A DNA stretch of 43,764 nucleotides from contig NZ_JAGPXL010000054.1 of NCBI RefSeq assembly GCF_018070565.1, positions 1 to 43,764 of the forward strand, in the 5' to 3' direction. This DNA is from Streptomyces sp. B93. GTDB taxonomy: Bacteria > Actinomycetota > Actinomycetes > Streptomycetales > Streptomycetaceae. Below, piece by piece: positions 37,792 to 43,764 of the stretch (the stretch's first letter is position 1; each line of letters starts with the position of its first letter). The notes beneath the pieces are model-generated. The model had not been told where the DNA came from, did no database searches, and was given only the letters and a program-made list of their open reading frames with translations. The translations under genes and the position numbers were made by a program.

Positions 37792-38208
37792 TTGTCCACC
37801 GTCATCGAGCAGCCAGTGGAAGCCCGCCTCGTTGCCGCGGCACCCCGGATGCCGAACATCCCCGCCACCCTGCGCTACGACCGCAGCGACCCGTTCGCCG
37901 TCCGCATGACCTTCCCGGCGCAGGCCACCCTTGAGGGCGTGGAGGTGTGCTGGACCTTCGCCCGTGAACTGCTGGCGGCCGGTCTGCACGACGCCGAGGG
38001 CCACGGCGACGTCCGCGTGCGGCCCTACGGGTTCGACCGCACGGTCCTGGAGTTCCACGCCCCGGAGGGCACGGCCGTGGTGCATCTGCACTCCGAGGAC
38101 GTGCGCCGCTTCCTGGCGGCCGCCGGGGAGCTGGTTCCCCTCGGTCTGGAGCACCTCCAGCTCGACCTGGACCACGACCTGGCCGAGCTGATGCGGGACG
38201 CCCGCTAG
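37792..38208 (+). CDS. ssgD: SsgA-like sporulation/cell-wall protein, probably SsgD
   Basis: This 138-residue SALP family protein has PATLRYDRSDPFAVRMTFPA, EVCWTFARELLAAGL, GDVRVRPYGFDRTVLEFHAPEG and LEHLQLDLDHDLAEL, which align with SsgB-type proteins. SALPs guide cell-wall synthesis and septation during sporulation in morphologically complex actinomycetes. The paralogue assignment (SsgD) rests on remembered similarity and on the neighbouring genes, so it is less certain than the family. The TTG at 37792 is preceded by GGGAG at 8 bases. Earlier in-frame starts would translate the 16-base repeats. Confidence 0.85.
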   Translation: MSTVIEQPVEARLVAAAPRMPNIPATLRYDRSDPFAVRMTFPAQATLEGVEVCWTFARELLAAGLHDAEGHGDVRVRPYGFDRTVLEFHAPEGTAVVHLHSEDVRRFLAAAGELVPLGLEHLQLDLDHDLAELMRDAR

Positions 38209-38231
38209 CGGCGCCCGGTGCGTTAAATGCG

Positions 38232-38260
38232 TTGACGGCTCTCCGCGCCGTCCGTACCGT
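38232..38260 (+). promoter_or_regulatory. Promoter of the ABC-F gene with WblC/WhiB7-type AT element
   Basis: TTGACG (38232-38237) and TACCGT (38255-38260) are separated by exactly 17 bases, a good vegetative promoter. Directly upstream is TTAAAT followed by three bases before the -35, the AT-rich tract placement used by WhiB7/WblC, the antibiotic-stress activator of actinomycetes. This predicts induction by ribosome-targeting antibiotics. Confidence 0.65.
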
Positions 38261-38296
38261 CTGACACGTCCTGTTGCCGTCGATTGGAGAAGGACG

Positions 38297-38308
38297 TTGC
38301 TCCTCTGA
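38297..38308 (+). CDS. Three-codon leader ORF (TTG CTC CTC TGA) in the ABC-F leader
   Basis: A TTG start preceded at 38286-38293 by GGAGAAGG reads Met-Leu-Leu-stop, ~30 bases after the predicted transcript start. Very short leader peptides of this kind act as ribosome-stalling sensors in resistance-gene attenuators. An alternative overlapping frame from TTG 38285 lacks a ribosome site. Confidence 0.4.
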   Translation: MLL

Positions 38309-38387
38309 GGTCCTGAGACACCGCGCCGCCCGTCTGTGGTGTGCGCCGCGTGCGACCTCGGCGTACGAGCCGTCCGACCCGTCTCCC

Positions 38388-38421
38388 GGGCACAGGGCTT
38401 CTTCATGCCCACGGCCCTTTT
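38388..38421 (+). terminator. Intrinsic terminator in the ABC-F leader (probable attenuator)
   Basis: GGGC-ACA-GGGC and GCCC-ACG-GCCC arms form a hairpin with a 3x3 internal loop and an eight-base apical loop, followed directly by TTTT. It ends 73 bases before the ABC-F ATG, inside its leader. A competing stem GAGGTC/GACCTC (38306-38357 area) upstream offers an alternative fold. Confidence 0.6.
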
Positions 38422-38494
38422 CGTCCCCTGCCGGTCGCAGGTGTCTCGACACGCGTTTGCCCCTGATCGTTCCCGAGCAACCGCGGAGGCCCCC

Positions 38495-40117
38495 ATGTCT
38501 GCTTCCCTCACCTGTACGTCCCTGTCCTTCGTCTGGCCCGACGGCACCGCCGTCTTCGAGGGCCTCGACGCCGCCTTCGGCCCCGGCCGCACCGGCCTGG
38601 TCGGCGTCAACGGGTCCGGAAAATCGACCCTGTTGAAGCTGATGGCCGGTGAACTGGCCCCCACCGACGGCGCCGTACGCCGCGCGGGCGAGGTCGGTTA
38701 CCTCCCGCAGAACGTCACGCTCGACACCGGCCTGCGGGTCGACGAGGCGCTCGGCATCGCCGCCCGGCGGGCCGCGCTGCACGCCATCGAGGCGGGTGAC
38801 GCGGCGGAGGAGCACTTCGAGACCCTCGGCGACGACTGGGACGTCGAGGAACGCGCCCTCGCCACCCTCGGCGAGCTGGGCCTCGGCCATGTCGGCCTGG
38901 ACCGCACGGTCGGCGAGGTCTCCGGCGGCGAGTCGGTGCTGCTGCGGCTGGCGTCGCTGCTGCTGCGCCGACCGGAAATCCTCCTGCTCGACGAGCCCAC
39001 CAACAACCTCGACGTGTACGCCCGCAGACGGCTGTACGCGGCGGTGGCGTCCTGGCCGGGCGTGCTGGTCGTGGTCAGCCACGACCGGGAACTGCTCGAC
39101 CTGGCCGACCAGATCGCCGACCTGCGCTCCGGCGAGATCACCTGGTACGGCGGCAACTACTCGGCGTACGAGGAGGCGCTCGCCGTGGAGCAGGAGGCGG
39201 CCGAGCGGATGGTGCGGGTCGCCGAGGCGGATCTGCGCAAGCAGAAACGCGAACTGGTGGACGCCCAGGTCAAGTTGGCCCGGCGCAAGCGGTACGGGCA
39301 GAAGATGTTCGAGCAGAAGCGTGAGCCGAAGATCGTCATGGGGGCCCGCAAGCGTGCCGCCCAGGTCTCCGCGGGCAAGCACCGCATCATGCACGAGGAG
39401 AAGCTCGCCGATGCCAGGGAACGCCTCGACGAGGCGGCCGAGGCGGTGCGGGACGACGACGAGATCCGTGTCGACCTGCCGTTCACGGCCGTGCCGCCGG
39501 GCCGGTCGGTGCTGACCCTGCGGGAGCTGGAACTGGCGTACGGCGCGCGCGTGGAGGGCGGGCTCGATCTGCACGGTCCGGAGCGGATCGCGCTGACCGG
39601 GCGCAACGGCGCGGGCAAGACGACGCTGCTGCGGACGATCGCCGGGGAGCTACCGCCGGTGGCGGGCGAGGCGACGGCGCACGTCCCGCTGCGGTTCCTG
39701 CCGCAGCGGCTGGACGTCCTGGACGACGAGCTGAGCGTCGCCGAGAACGTGGCCCGGTTCGCGCCGGGCGCCACCAACAACCGGATCCGGGCGCGGCTGG
39801 CCCGCTTCCTGTTCCGCGGTGCCCGCGCCGACCAGCGGGTGGCCACGCTCTCCGGCGGTGAGCGCTTCCGGGCGGCCCTGGCCGCGCTGATGCTGGCGGA
39901 ACCGGCGCCGCAGCTGCTGATGCTGGACGAGCCGACGAACAACCTGGACATGGCGAGCGTGCGACAGCTCACCTCGGCCCTGGAGTCGTACGAGGGGGCG
40001 CTGATCGTGGCCAGTCACGACCTGCCGTTCCTGGAGTCCATCGGCATCACCCGCTGGCTGCTGCTGGACGGCACGCTCACGCCGACCACGCCGGAGGCCC
40101 TGGTGGGAGAGCGGTGA
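38495..40117 (+). CDS. ABC-F ATPase, antibiotic-resistance (ribosome protection) type
   Basis: This 540-residue soluble twin-ATPase protein has Walker A GVNGSGKSTLLKLMAG (about 37-52) and TGRNGAGKTTLLRTIAG, signatures EVSGGESVLLRLAS and TLSGGERFRAALAA, and EPTNNLD in both halves. The inter-domain linker (AERMVRVAEADLRKQKRELV..., with KRYGQKMFEQKREPKIVMG) is long and basic, as in ARE ABC-F proteins that dislodge drugs from the peptidyl-transferase centre. ATG 38495 has GCGGAGG 5 bases upstream. The long leader with a WblC-like promoter, tiny ORF and terminator argues for antibiotic-inducible expression. Drug spectrum is unknown. Confidence 0.9.
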   Translation: MSASLTCTSLSFVWPDGTAVFEGLDAAFGPGRTGLVGVNGSGKSTLLKLMAGELAPTDGAVRRAGEVGYLPQNVTLDTGLRVDEALGIAARRAALHAIEAGDAAEEHFETLGDDWDVEERALATLGELGLGHVGLDRTVGEVSGGESVLLRLASLLLRRPEILLLDEPTNNLDVYARRRLYAAVASWPGVLVVVSHDRELLDLADQIADLRSGEITWYGGNYSAYEEALAVEQEAAERMVRVAEADLRKQKRELVDAQVKLARRKRYGQKMFEQKREPKIVMGARKRAAQVSAGKHRIMHEEKLADARERLDEAAEAVRDDDEIRVDLPFTAVPPGRSVLTLRELELAYGARVEGGLDLHGPERIALTGRNGAGKTTLLRTIAGELPPVAGEATAHVPLRFLPQRLDVLDDELSVAENVARFAPGATNNRIRARLARFLFRGARADQRVATLSGGERFRAALAALMLAEPAPQLLMLDEPTNNLDMASVRQLTSALESYEGALIVASHDLPFLESIGITRWLLLDGTLTPTTPEALVGER

Positions 40118-40247
40118 CGGGAGGGAAGGTGATGTGAAGCGGGGCGCGCCGCCTTCGAGGAGGGGCTCGGATGGGGTACGCCGGTGACAGACCGCCGGTT
40201 TCCGGCCATGCGCCGGTGACCTCGCCCGACCCTGTGGAGGAGACCAC

Positions 40248-41024
40248 GTGCCCAGCAAGAAGGCCCTCGTCCGCCGCCCCGGTCCGCGTCTGGCCGAGGG
40301 CCTGGTGACGCACGTCGAACGGGCGGCGGTCGAGGTGGAGCTGGCGGTGCGGCAGTGGGAGGCGTACGGGGAGGCACTGCGCGCACACGGCTGGGAGACC
40401 GTCGAGGTCGATCCGGCCGACGACTGCCCGGACGCCGTGTTCGTGGAGGACACGGTGGTCATGTACCGCAACGTGGCCCTGATCGCCCGCCCCGGCGCCG
40501 AGTCCCGCCGCGACGAGACCGCCGGGGTGGAGGAGGTGGTGGCGGGCCTGGGCTGCTCGGTCAACTGGATCTGGGAGCCGGGCACCCTGGACGGCGGCGA
40601 TGTGCTGAAGATCGGCGACACCGTCTACGTCGGCCGCGGCGGCCGCACCAACGCGGCCGGGGTGCAGCAGTTGCGCGCCGCTTTCGAGCCACTGGGCGCC
40701 CGGGTGGTCAGCGTGCCGGTGAGCAAGGTGCTGCACCTGAAGTCGGCGGTCACGGCGCTGCCGGACGGGACGGTCGTCGGCCACATCCCGCTGATGGACA
40801 TGCCGTCGCTGTTCGGGCGGTTCCTGCCGGTGCCAGAGGAGTCCGGCGCCCATGTCGTGCTGCTCGGCGGCGCGAAGCTGCTGATGGCGGCGAGCGCGCC
40901 GAAGACGGCGGAGCTGTTCACGGACCTCGGGTACGAGCCCGTGGCTGTGGACATCAGCGAGTTCGAGAAGCTGGAGGGCTGTGTGACATGCCTCTCAGTG
41001 CGGCTGCGTGAGCTGTACGCCTGA
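40248..41024 (+). CDS. ddaH: N(omega),N(omega)-dimethylarginine dimethylaminohydrolase
   Basis: This 258-residue member of the amidinotransferase superfamily hydrolyses asymmetric dimethylarginine (or a relative) to citrulline and dimethylamine. The catalytic triad-type residues are visible: DAVFVEDTVVM with the substrate-binding aspartate and glutamate (about 61-71), HLKSAVTALPD with the histidine (about 163), and the nucleophilic cysteine in EGCVTCLSVRL (C248). GTG 40248 is supported by GGAGGAG. A perfect terminator follows 21 bases after the stop, so the transcript ends here. Confidence 0.93.
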   Translation: MPSKKALVRRPGPRLAEGLVTHVERAAVEVELAVRQWEAYGEALRAHGWETVEVDPADDCPDAVFVEDTVVMYRNVALIARPGAESRRDETAGVEEVVAGLGCSVNWIWEPGTLDGGDVLKIGDTVYVGRGGRTNAAGVQQLRAAFEPLGARVVSVPVSKVLHLKSAVTALPDGTVVGHIPLMDMPSLFGRFLPVPEESGAHVVLLGGAKLLMAASAPKTAELFTDLGYEPVAVDISEFEKLEGCVTCLSVRLRELYA

Positions 41025-41044
41025 CGCGTGACGGGATCACTCCC

Positions 41045-41077
41045 AAGGCCCCGGGACCTGGGCGTCCCGGGGCCTTT
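41045..41077 (+). terminator. Strong intrinsic terminator after ddaH
   Basis: Thirteen-base perfect arms (41045-41057 and 41064-41076) enclose a six-base loop and end in TTT. It may work for both strands because the 5' arm begins with AA. Confidence 0.9.
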
Positions 41078-41122
41078 GCGGCATTCCGAGACTGGCGTGA
41101 TCTGCGCTCTTTACAGCGTCCT

Positions 41123-41171
41123 TAACCTACGGCTTCGTAACCTACGGCTTCGTAGCCTACGATCCCGTAGG
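41123..41171 (+). promoter_or_regulatory. Three 15-base tandem repeats plus palindrome upstream of the desaturase gene
   Basis: TAACCTACGGCTTCG occurs twice exactly (41123-41137, 41138-41152), followed by a variant (41153-41167). The last unit forms a perfect palindrome, CCTACG-atcc-CGTAGG (41156-41171), like TetR-family operators. The array lies 70-118 bases before the desaturase start, so it probably controls that gene in response to lipid state. Confidence 0.7.
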
Positions 41172-41240
41172 TTTCCGGCAACCCGCTCGCCGGAACCCTC
41201 GTATTGTTTCCGCTCTGCATCACGTCCCCCTGGAGTACCC

Positions 41241-42215
41241 GTGACGATCACCTCCCCCCATCTCGGCAGCCCGTCCGTGTGGACCGACGCCAAGCTGCTG
41301 TACGCACTGGAGGAAGTGGTCGAGAAGGAGTTGAACCGGCATCTGAAGATCGCCAAGGACTGGATGCCGCACGAGTACGTCCCCTGGAGCGACGCCCGCA
41401 ACTTCCCCGGCCTCTTCGAGGACGGCGAGGCCTGGTCCAAGGAGCAGTCCCAGGTCACCGAGATCGGCCGGATCGCCCTGGTGGTCAACCTTCTCACCGA
41501 GGACAACCTCCCCAGCTACCACCACGAGATCGCCACCCTGTTCGGCCGGGACGGCGCCTGGGGCACCTGGGTGCACCGCTGGACCGCCGAGGAGGGCAGG
41601 CACGGCATCGTCATGCGGGACTACCTGCTCGCCTCCCGCGCGGTCGACCCGGACAAACTGGAGGAGTTCCGGATGGCGCACATGAGCGAGGGCTTCGAGC
41701 ACGACCACCGGCACTCGATGCTGCACTCGGTCGCCTACGTCGCCTTCCAGGAGCTGGCCACCCGGATCTCCCACCGCAACACCGGACACCAGTCCGGCGA
41801 CCCGGTCTGCGACCGCATGCTGGCCCGTATCGCGACCGACGAGAACCTGCACATGGTCTTCTACCGCAACCTGCTCAAGGCTGCGTTCGAGATCGCCCCC
41901 GACCTCACCATGCAGGCCGTCCGTGATGTCGTCGTCGACTTCCGCATGCCCGGCCACGGCATCCCCGGCTTCGAGCGCGCCGCCGCCCAGATGGCCATCG
42001 GCGAGGTCTACAACCTGCGCATCCACCACGACGACGTGCTCCAGCCGGTGCTGCGCTTCCTGAAGGTCATGGAGATCGACGGGCTCGGCCCCGAGGGGCG
42101 GCAGGCCCAGGAGGAGCTGGGGCTGTACATGGGCGGCCTGGACGCCGAGGCCGCCAAGTTCGACGAGCGGCTGGCGGCCCGCAAGGCGCGGATGGCCGCC
42201 CGCGCGAGCGCCTGA
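41241..42215 (+). CDS. Acyl-[acyl-carrier-protein] desaturase
   Basis: This 324-residue soluble di-iron desaturase has helices bearing the ferritin-like ligands: NLLTEDNLPSYHHEI (Glu), WTAEEGRHGIVMRDY (EExxH-type, about 118-132) and IATDENLHMVFYRN (ExxH, about 194-207). These match FA_desaturase_2 / stearoyl-ACP desaturases (DesA1/DesA2-like). It introduces a cis double bond into ACP-bound fatty acid. GTG 41241 has GGAG at 6 bases. The frame is open further upstream, but that part covers the repeat operator and terminator. Regulation through the upstream 15-base repeats is likely. Confidence 0.93.
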   Translation: MTITSPHLGSPSVWTDAKLLYALEEVVEKELNRHLKIAKDWMPHEYVPWSDARNFPGLFEDGEAWSKEQSQVTEIGRIALVVNLLTEDNLPSYHHEIATLFGRDGAWGTWVHRWTAEEGRHGIVMRDYLLASRAVDPDKLEEFRMAHMSEGFEHDHRHSMLHSVAYVAFQELATRISHRNTGHQSGDPVCDRMLARIATDENLHMVFYRNLLKAAFEIAPDLTMQAVRDVVVDFRMPGHGIPGFERAAAQMAIGEVYNLRIHHDDVLQPVLRFLKVMEIDGLGPEGRQAQEELGLYMGGLDAEAAKFDERLAARKARMAARASA

Positions 42216-42245
42216 TCCGGGGCCGCGGCTGATCGCGGGGCCGCG

Positions 42246-42488
42246 TCAGTGGGGCGTGCTCCGCAGACGCAGGCGTTCCTTCTCCGAGAGGCCGCCCCAC
42301 ACGCCGAAGCGCTCGTCGTGGGCGAGCGCGTAGTCGAGACAGGCCGCGCGCATCTCGCACATGCCGCAGATGCGCTTGGCCTCACGCACCGAGCTGCCCG
42401 GCTCGGGGAAGAAGAAGTCGGCCCCGGTCTGCGCGCACAGCGCCTGGTCCCATGCGATACCGGCCGGGCCGATTGTTTCGGAGTGCAT
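42246..42488 (-). CDS. WhiB-like iron-sulfur regulator
   Basis: This ~80-residue Wbl protein has four cysteines for a 4Fe-4S cluster (QALCAQTGADFFFPEPG, then RICGMCEMRAACLDYAL), followed by FGVWGGLSEKERLRLR with the GVWGG turn and a basic C-terminus. Wbl proteins act through the sigma-A subunit in sporulation and stress control. It is short and lacks the C-terminal AT-hook of WblC. I recall a wblH gene in this neighbourhood of S. coelicolor, but do not assign the name. ATG 42488 has no clear ribosome site, and longer in-frame starts exist. It is convergent with the desaturase gene. Confidence 0.9.
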   Translation of the reverse strand: MHSETIGPAGIAWDQALCAQTGADFFFPEPGSSVREAKRICGMCEMRAACLDYALAHDERFGVWGGLSEKERLRLRSTPH

Positions 42489-42506
42489 GGCCAAAAGCGT
42501 GCCGGA

Positions 42507-42539
42507 GGGCGAAAAACGTTCGCTCAACGTCCGATCAAC
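42507..42539 (-). promoter_or_regulatory. Three 11-base direct repeats upstream of the WhiB-like gene
   Basis: On the minus strand GTTGATCGGAC, GTTGAGCGAAC and GTTTTTCGCCC follow each other without gaps, 19 bases before the ATG. Eleven-base spacing places them on one DNA face and resembles response-regulator sites such as the PHO box, though the sequence is not the PHO consensus. Confidence 0.45.
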
Positions 42540-42691
42540 GCCGTCGCCCAGGGCCTCCGGCCGCACCGATGATCCCGCCCCGGCCCGCCCCGCGCACGGC
42601 GGCGCGCGGGGCGGGCCTCGGGAGCGGGCGCCGGCGGGCGGTGCGAGACTCGGACAGTGCAGGCAGCGGGTCCCGTACGAGGAGGTCGGGC

Positions 42692-43483
42692 ATGCTCACC
42701 ACCCGTTTCACAGGCGGCGCGCCGAACTGGCTCGACATCGGCACACCCGACATCGACGGCGCCGTCGACTTCTACCGCGCGCTCTTCGGCTGGCGGTTCC
42801 GGTCGGCGGGGCCCGAGGCCGGGGGCTACGGCTTCTTCGAGCTGGACGGCGACACCGTAGCGGCCGGTACGCAGACCGCTCCGGAGCGGGGCCCGTCGTC
42901 CTGGACGGTGTACTTCCACAGCCCCGACGCGGATGCCACCGCCGAGGCCGCCGTACGGGCGCACGGCAGCGTGCTCACCCCGCCGACGGACGTGCTGGAC
43001 CGGGGCCGCACGGCGATCCTCGGCGACCGCTCGGGCGTGCCGTTCGGCGTCTGGCAGCCGGGGGAGGTCAAGGGCCTGGACCTCTTCGAGGCCCCGGGCG
43101 CGCTGTGCTGGCTGGAGCTGTACACCGCGGACATCGCGGCGGCCGCCGGGTTCTTCCACACCGTCCTCGGCTGGGAGACCTCGTCGATCACCTTCCCGGG
43201 CGGCATCTACACCTGCGTCAACCCCACCGGTGCCGGGGAGGACGCCCTGTTCGGCGGTCTGGTCCCGCTCCCCGACGACCCCGTGGAGGCGGGGTCTCCC
43301 GCGTACTGGCTGCCGTACTTCGAGGTCACCGACCCGGACGCCACGGCCGCCCGTACCCGGGAGCTGGGCGGCACGGTCCGCTCGGAGCCCGTCGACCTGC
43401 CGGACGTCGGCCGGACGGCCAGGCTGGCGGACCCGTACGGCGCCCGGTTCGCCGTCCTGAGGAGCGCCCGGCCGGCGGCCTGA
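42692..43483 (+). CDS. Tandem VOC (glyoxalase/bleomycin-resistance fold) protein
   Basis: This 263-residue protein has two VOC domains: residues ~10-125 (NWLDIGTPDIDGAVDFYRALFGWRF ... FGVWQPGE) and ~138-255 (CWLELYTADIAAAAGFFHTVLGWE ... RFAVLRSARP). Repeated features are the FYxxLFGW/FFxxVLGW helices and FEVTDPDA. Such proteins bind metal and small molecules and include resistance, lyase and epimerase types. The ligand is unknown. Similar hydroxylase-like hypothetical proteins are common in Streptomyces. AGGAGG precedes ATG 42692 at ideal spacing. Confidence 0.88.
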   Translation: MLTTRFTGGAPNWLDIGTPDIDGAVDFYRALFGWRFRSAGPEAGGYGFFELDGDTVAAGTQTAPERGPSSWTVYFHSPDADATAEAAVRAHGSVLTPPTDVLDRGRTAILGDRSGVPFGVWQPGEVKGLDLFEAPGALCWLELYTADIAAAAGFFHTVLGWETSSITFPGGIYTCVNPTGAGEDALFGGLVPLPDDPVEAGSPAYWLPYFEVTDPDATAARTRELGGTVRSEPVDLPDVGRTARLADPYGARFAVLRSARPAA

Positions 43484-43516
43484 CCGCACCTGGACCGCCG
43501 CGCCCGCCCGTCAACT

Positions 43517-43564
43517 CCGGTGGTACGAAGCCCCGGTCGCACGCAACCCCGGTGGTACGCACAC
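43517..43564 (+). repeat. Three tandem 16-base repeats after the VOC gene
   Basis: CCGGTGGTACGAAGCC, CCGGTCGCACGCAACC and CCGGTGGTACGCACAC follow each other, then CCGG again. They lie between the VOC gene and the putative promoter preceding the IS110 end. They may be an operator array or a neutral expansion. Confidence 0.6.
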
Positions 43565-43657
43565 CGGCGACTCGGGCGTGACGACCCCTCACACCTCCCT
43601 TCCTACGCTGCTGTCCGTACCGGAGCGAAGCGGTCGAAGGGAATCTCAATGATCGTG

Positions 43658-43764
43658 TCAAGCCGTCTGCGTGAGCGGCGGGGCGGAGGTGAACAGCCTC
43701 TTGTCACGCAGCATCGCCCACAGCACGTCGACCCGGCGACGGGCAAGCGACAGCAGAGCCTGGG
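43658..43764 (-). mobile_element. IS110-family transposase, C-terminal end (cut by window edge)
   Basis: The minus-strand frame entering from the right edge reads QALLSLARRRVDVLWAMLRD, then KRLFTSAPPLTQTA and a TGA at 43658-43660. This matches, from memory, the C-terminus of IS110/IS116/IS117-type transposases, which are frequent in Streptomyces. They use a DEDD-type catalytic domain (off the window) and a bridge RNA encoded in the element. The right end of the element must lie between here and the VOC gene. IS110 elements have no clear terminal inverted repeats, so its boundary is not visible. Confidence 0.7.

Noticed and set aside
42216..42245. Bidirectional terminator between desaturase and WhiB-like genes
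   Set aside because: GGCC-GCG arms pair only with a two-base bulge and no T tract; not convincing.
43649..43764. Plus-strand gene running to the window edge
   Set aside because: The frame beyond the first codons is antisense to a recognisable transposase C-terminus; kept only as a possible interrupted start.

Overview
The window is chromosomal DNA of a Streptomyces-type actinomycete. The evidence is the very high GC content with strong third-position GC bias, frequent GTG and TTG starts, 1-4 base stop/start overlaps, and genes typical of the genus: an SsgA-like sporulation protein, a WhiB-family protein, and a hopanoid operon carrying the small ORF usual in Streptomyces. From memory, unverified, the order resembles the SCO67xx region of S. 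coelicolor read in reverse. It looks like native core or arm DNA. The only mobile element is the 3' end of an IS110-type transposase at the right edge.

Region 1 (1-8650, minus strand) is a hopanoid operon. Its transcription order is leader ORF, hpnC, hpnD, a 53-residue ORF, hpnE, polyprenyl diphosphate synthase, squalene-hopene cyclase, hpnG, hpnH and ispG (cut by the window edge). It runs from the MEP pathway through FPP and squalene to hopene and adenosylhopane/ribosylhopane side chains. Most junctions are overlapping stop/start codons. The exceptions are the 62-base and 119-base gaps around the polyprenyl synthase, and the second of these holds a strong hairpin.

Region 2 (8950-16026, minus strand) is a tightly packed seven-gene operon: a large CDP-alcohol phosphatidyltransferase with extra domains, a sugar-type nucleotidyltransferase, a glycerol-1-phosphate dehydrogenase homologue, a second and divergent CDP-alcohol phosphatidyltransferase, a GT2 glycosyltransferase, and a TagGH-like ABC exporter pair. 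I read it as a candidate pathway that makes, activates, polymerises or transfers, and exports a phospho-alcohol (possibly sn-glycerol-1-phosphate) glycoconjugate. This is the strongest candidate in the window for an undescribed system. A UDP-glucose epimerase gene is divergent from it.

Region 3 (16310-30197) is mixed housekeeping: cation efflux, type I IPP isomerase (linked functionally to region 1), an anti-sigma-like ATPase, a crotonase lacking both catalytic glutamates, a 45-residue LPFR-motif peptide, Tex, a secreted serine hydrolase, an ABC-F ATPase, a D-amino-acid-oxidase-like flavoprotein, a stand-alone F0-b-like protein, a macrodomain protein and a MerR regulator. Region 4 (30183-36182) is a fatty-acid oxidation operon (CoA-transferase/racemase, thiolase, FadB-like protein) with a divergent saccharopine-dehydrogenase-like enoyl reductase.

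Region 5 (36202-43764) holds a small membrane protein extended by 18-base tandem repeats, endonuclease V, a Rho_N-like small protein, ssgD, an antibiotic-resistance-type ABC-F gene with a WblC-like promoter and a probable ribosome-mediated attenuator, ddaH, an acyl-ACP desaturase behind a 15-base tandem repeat operator, a WhiB protein, a VOC protein and the IS110 end. No tRNA, rRNA or CRISPR array was seen, and no gene-free stretch exceeds 300 bases.
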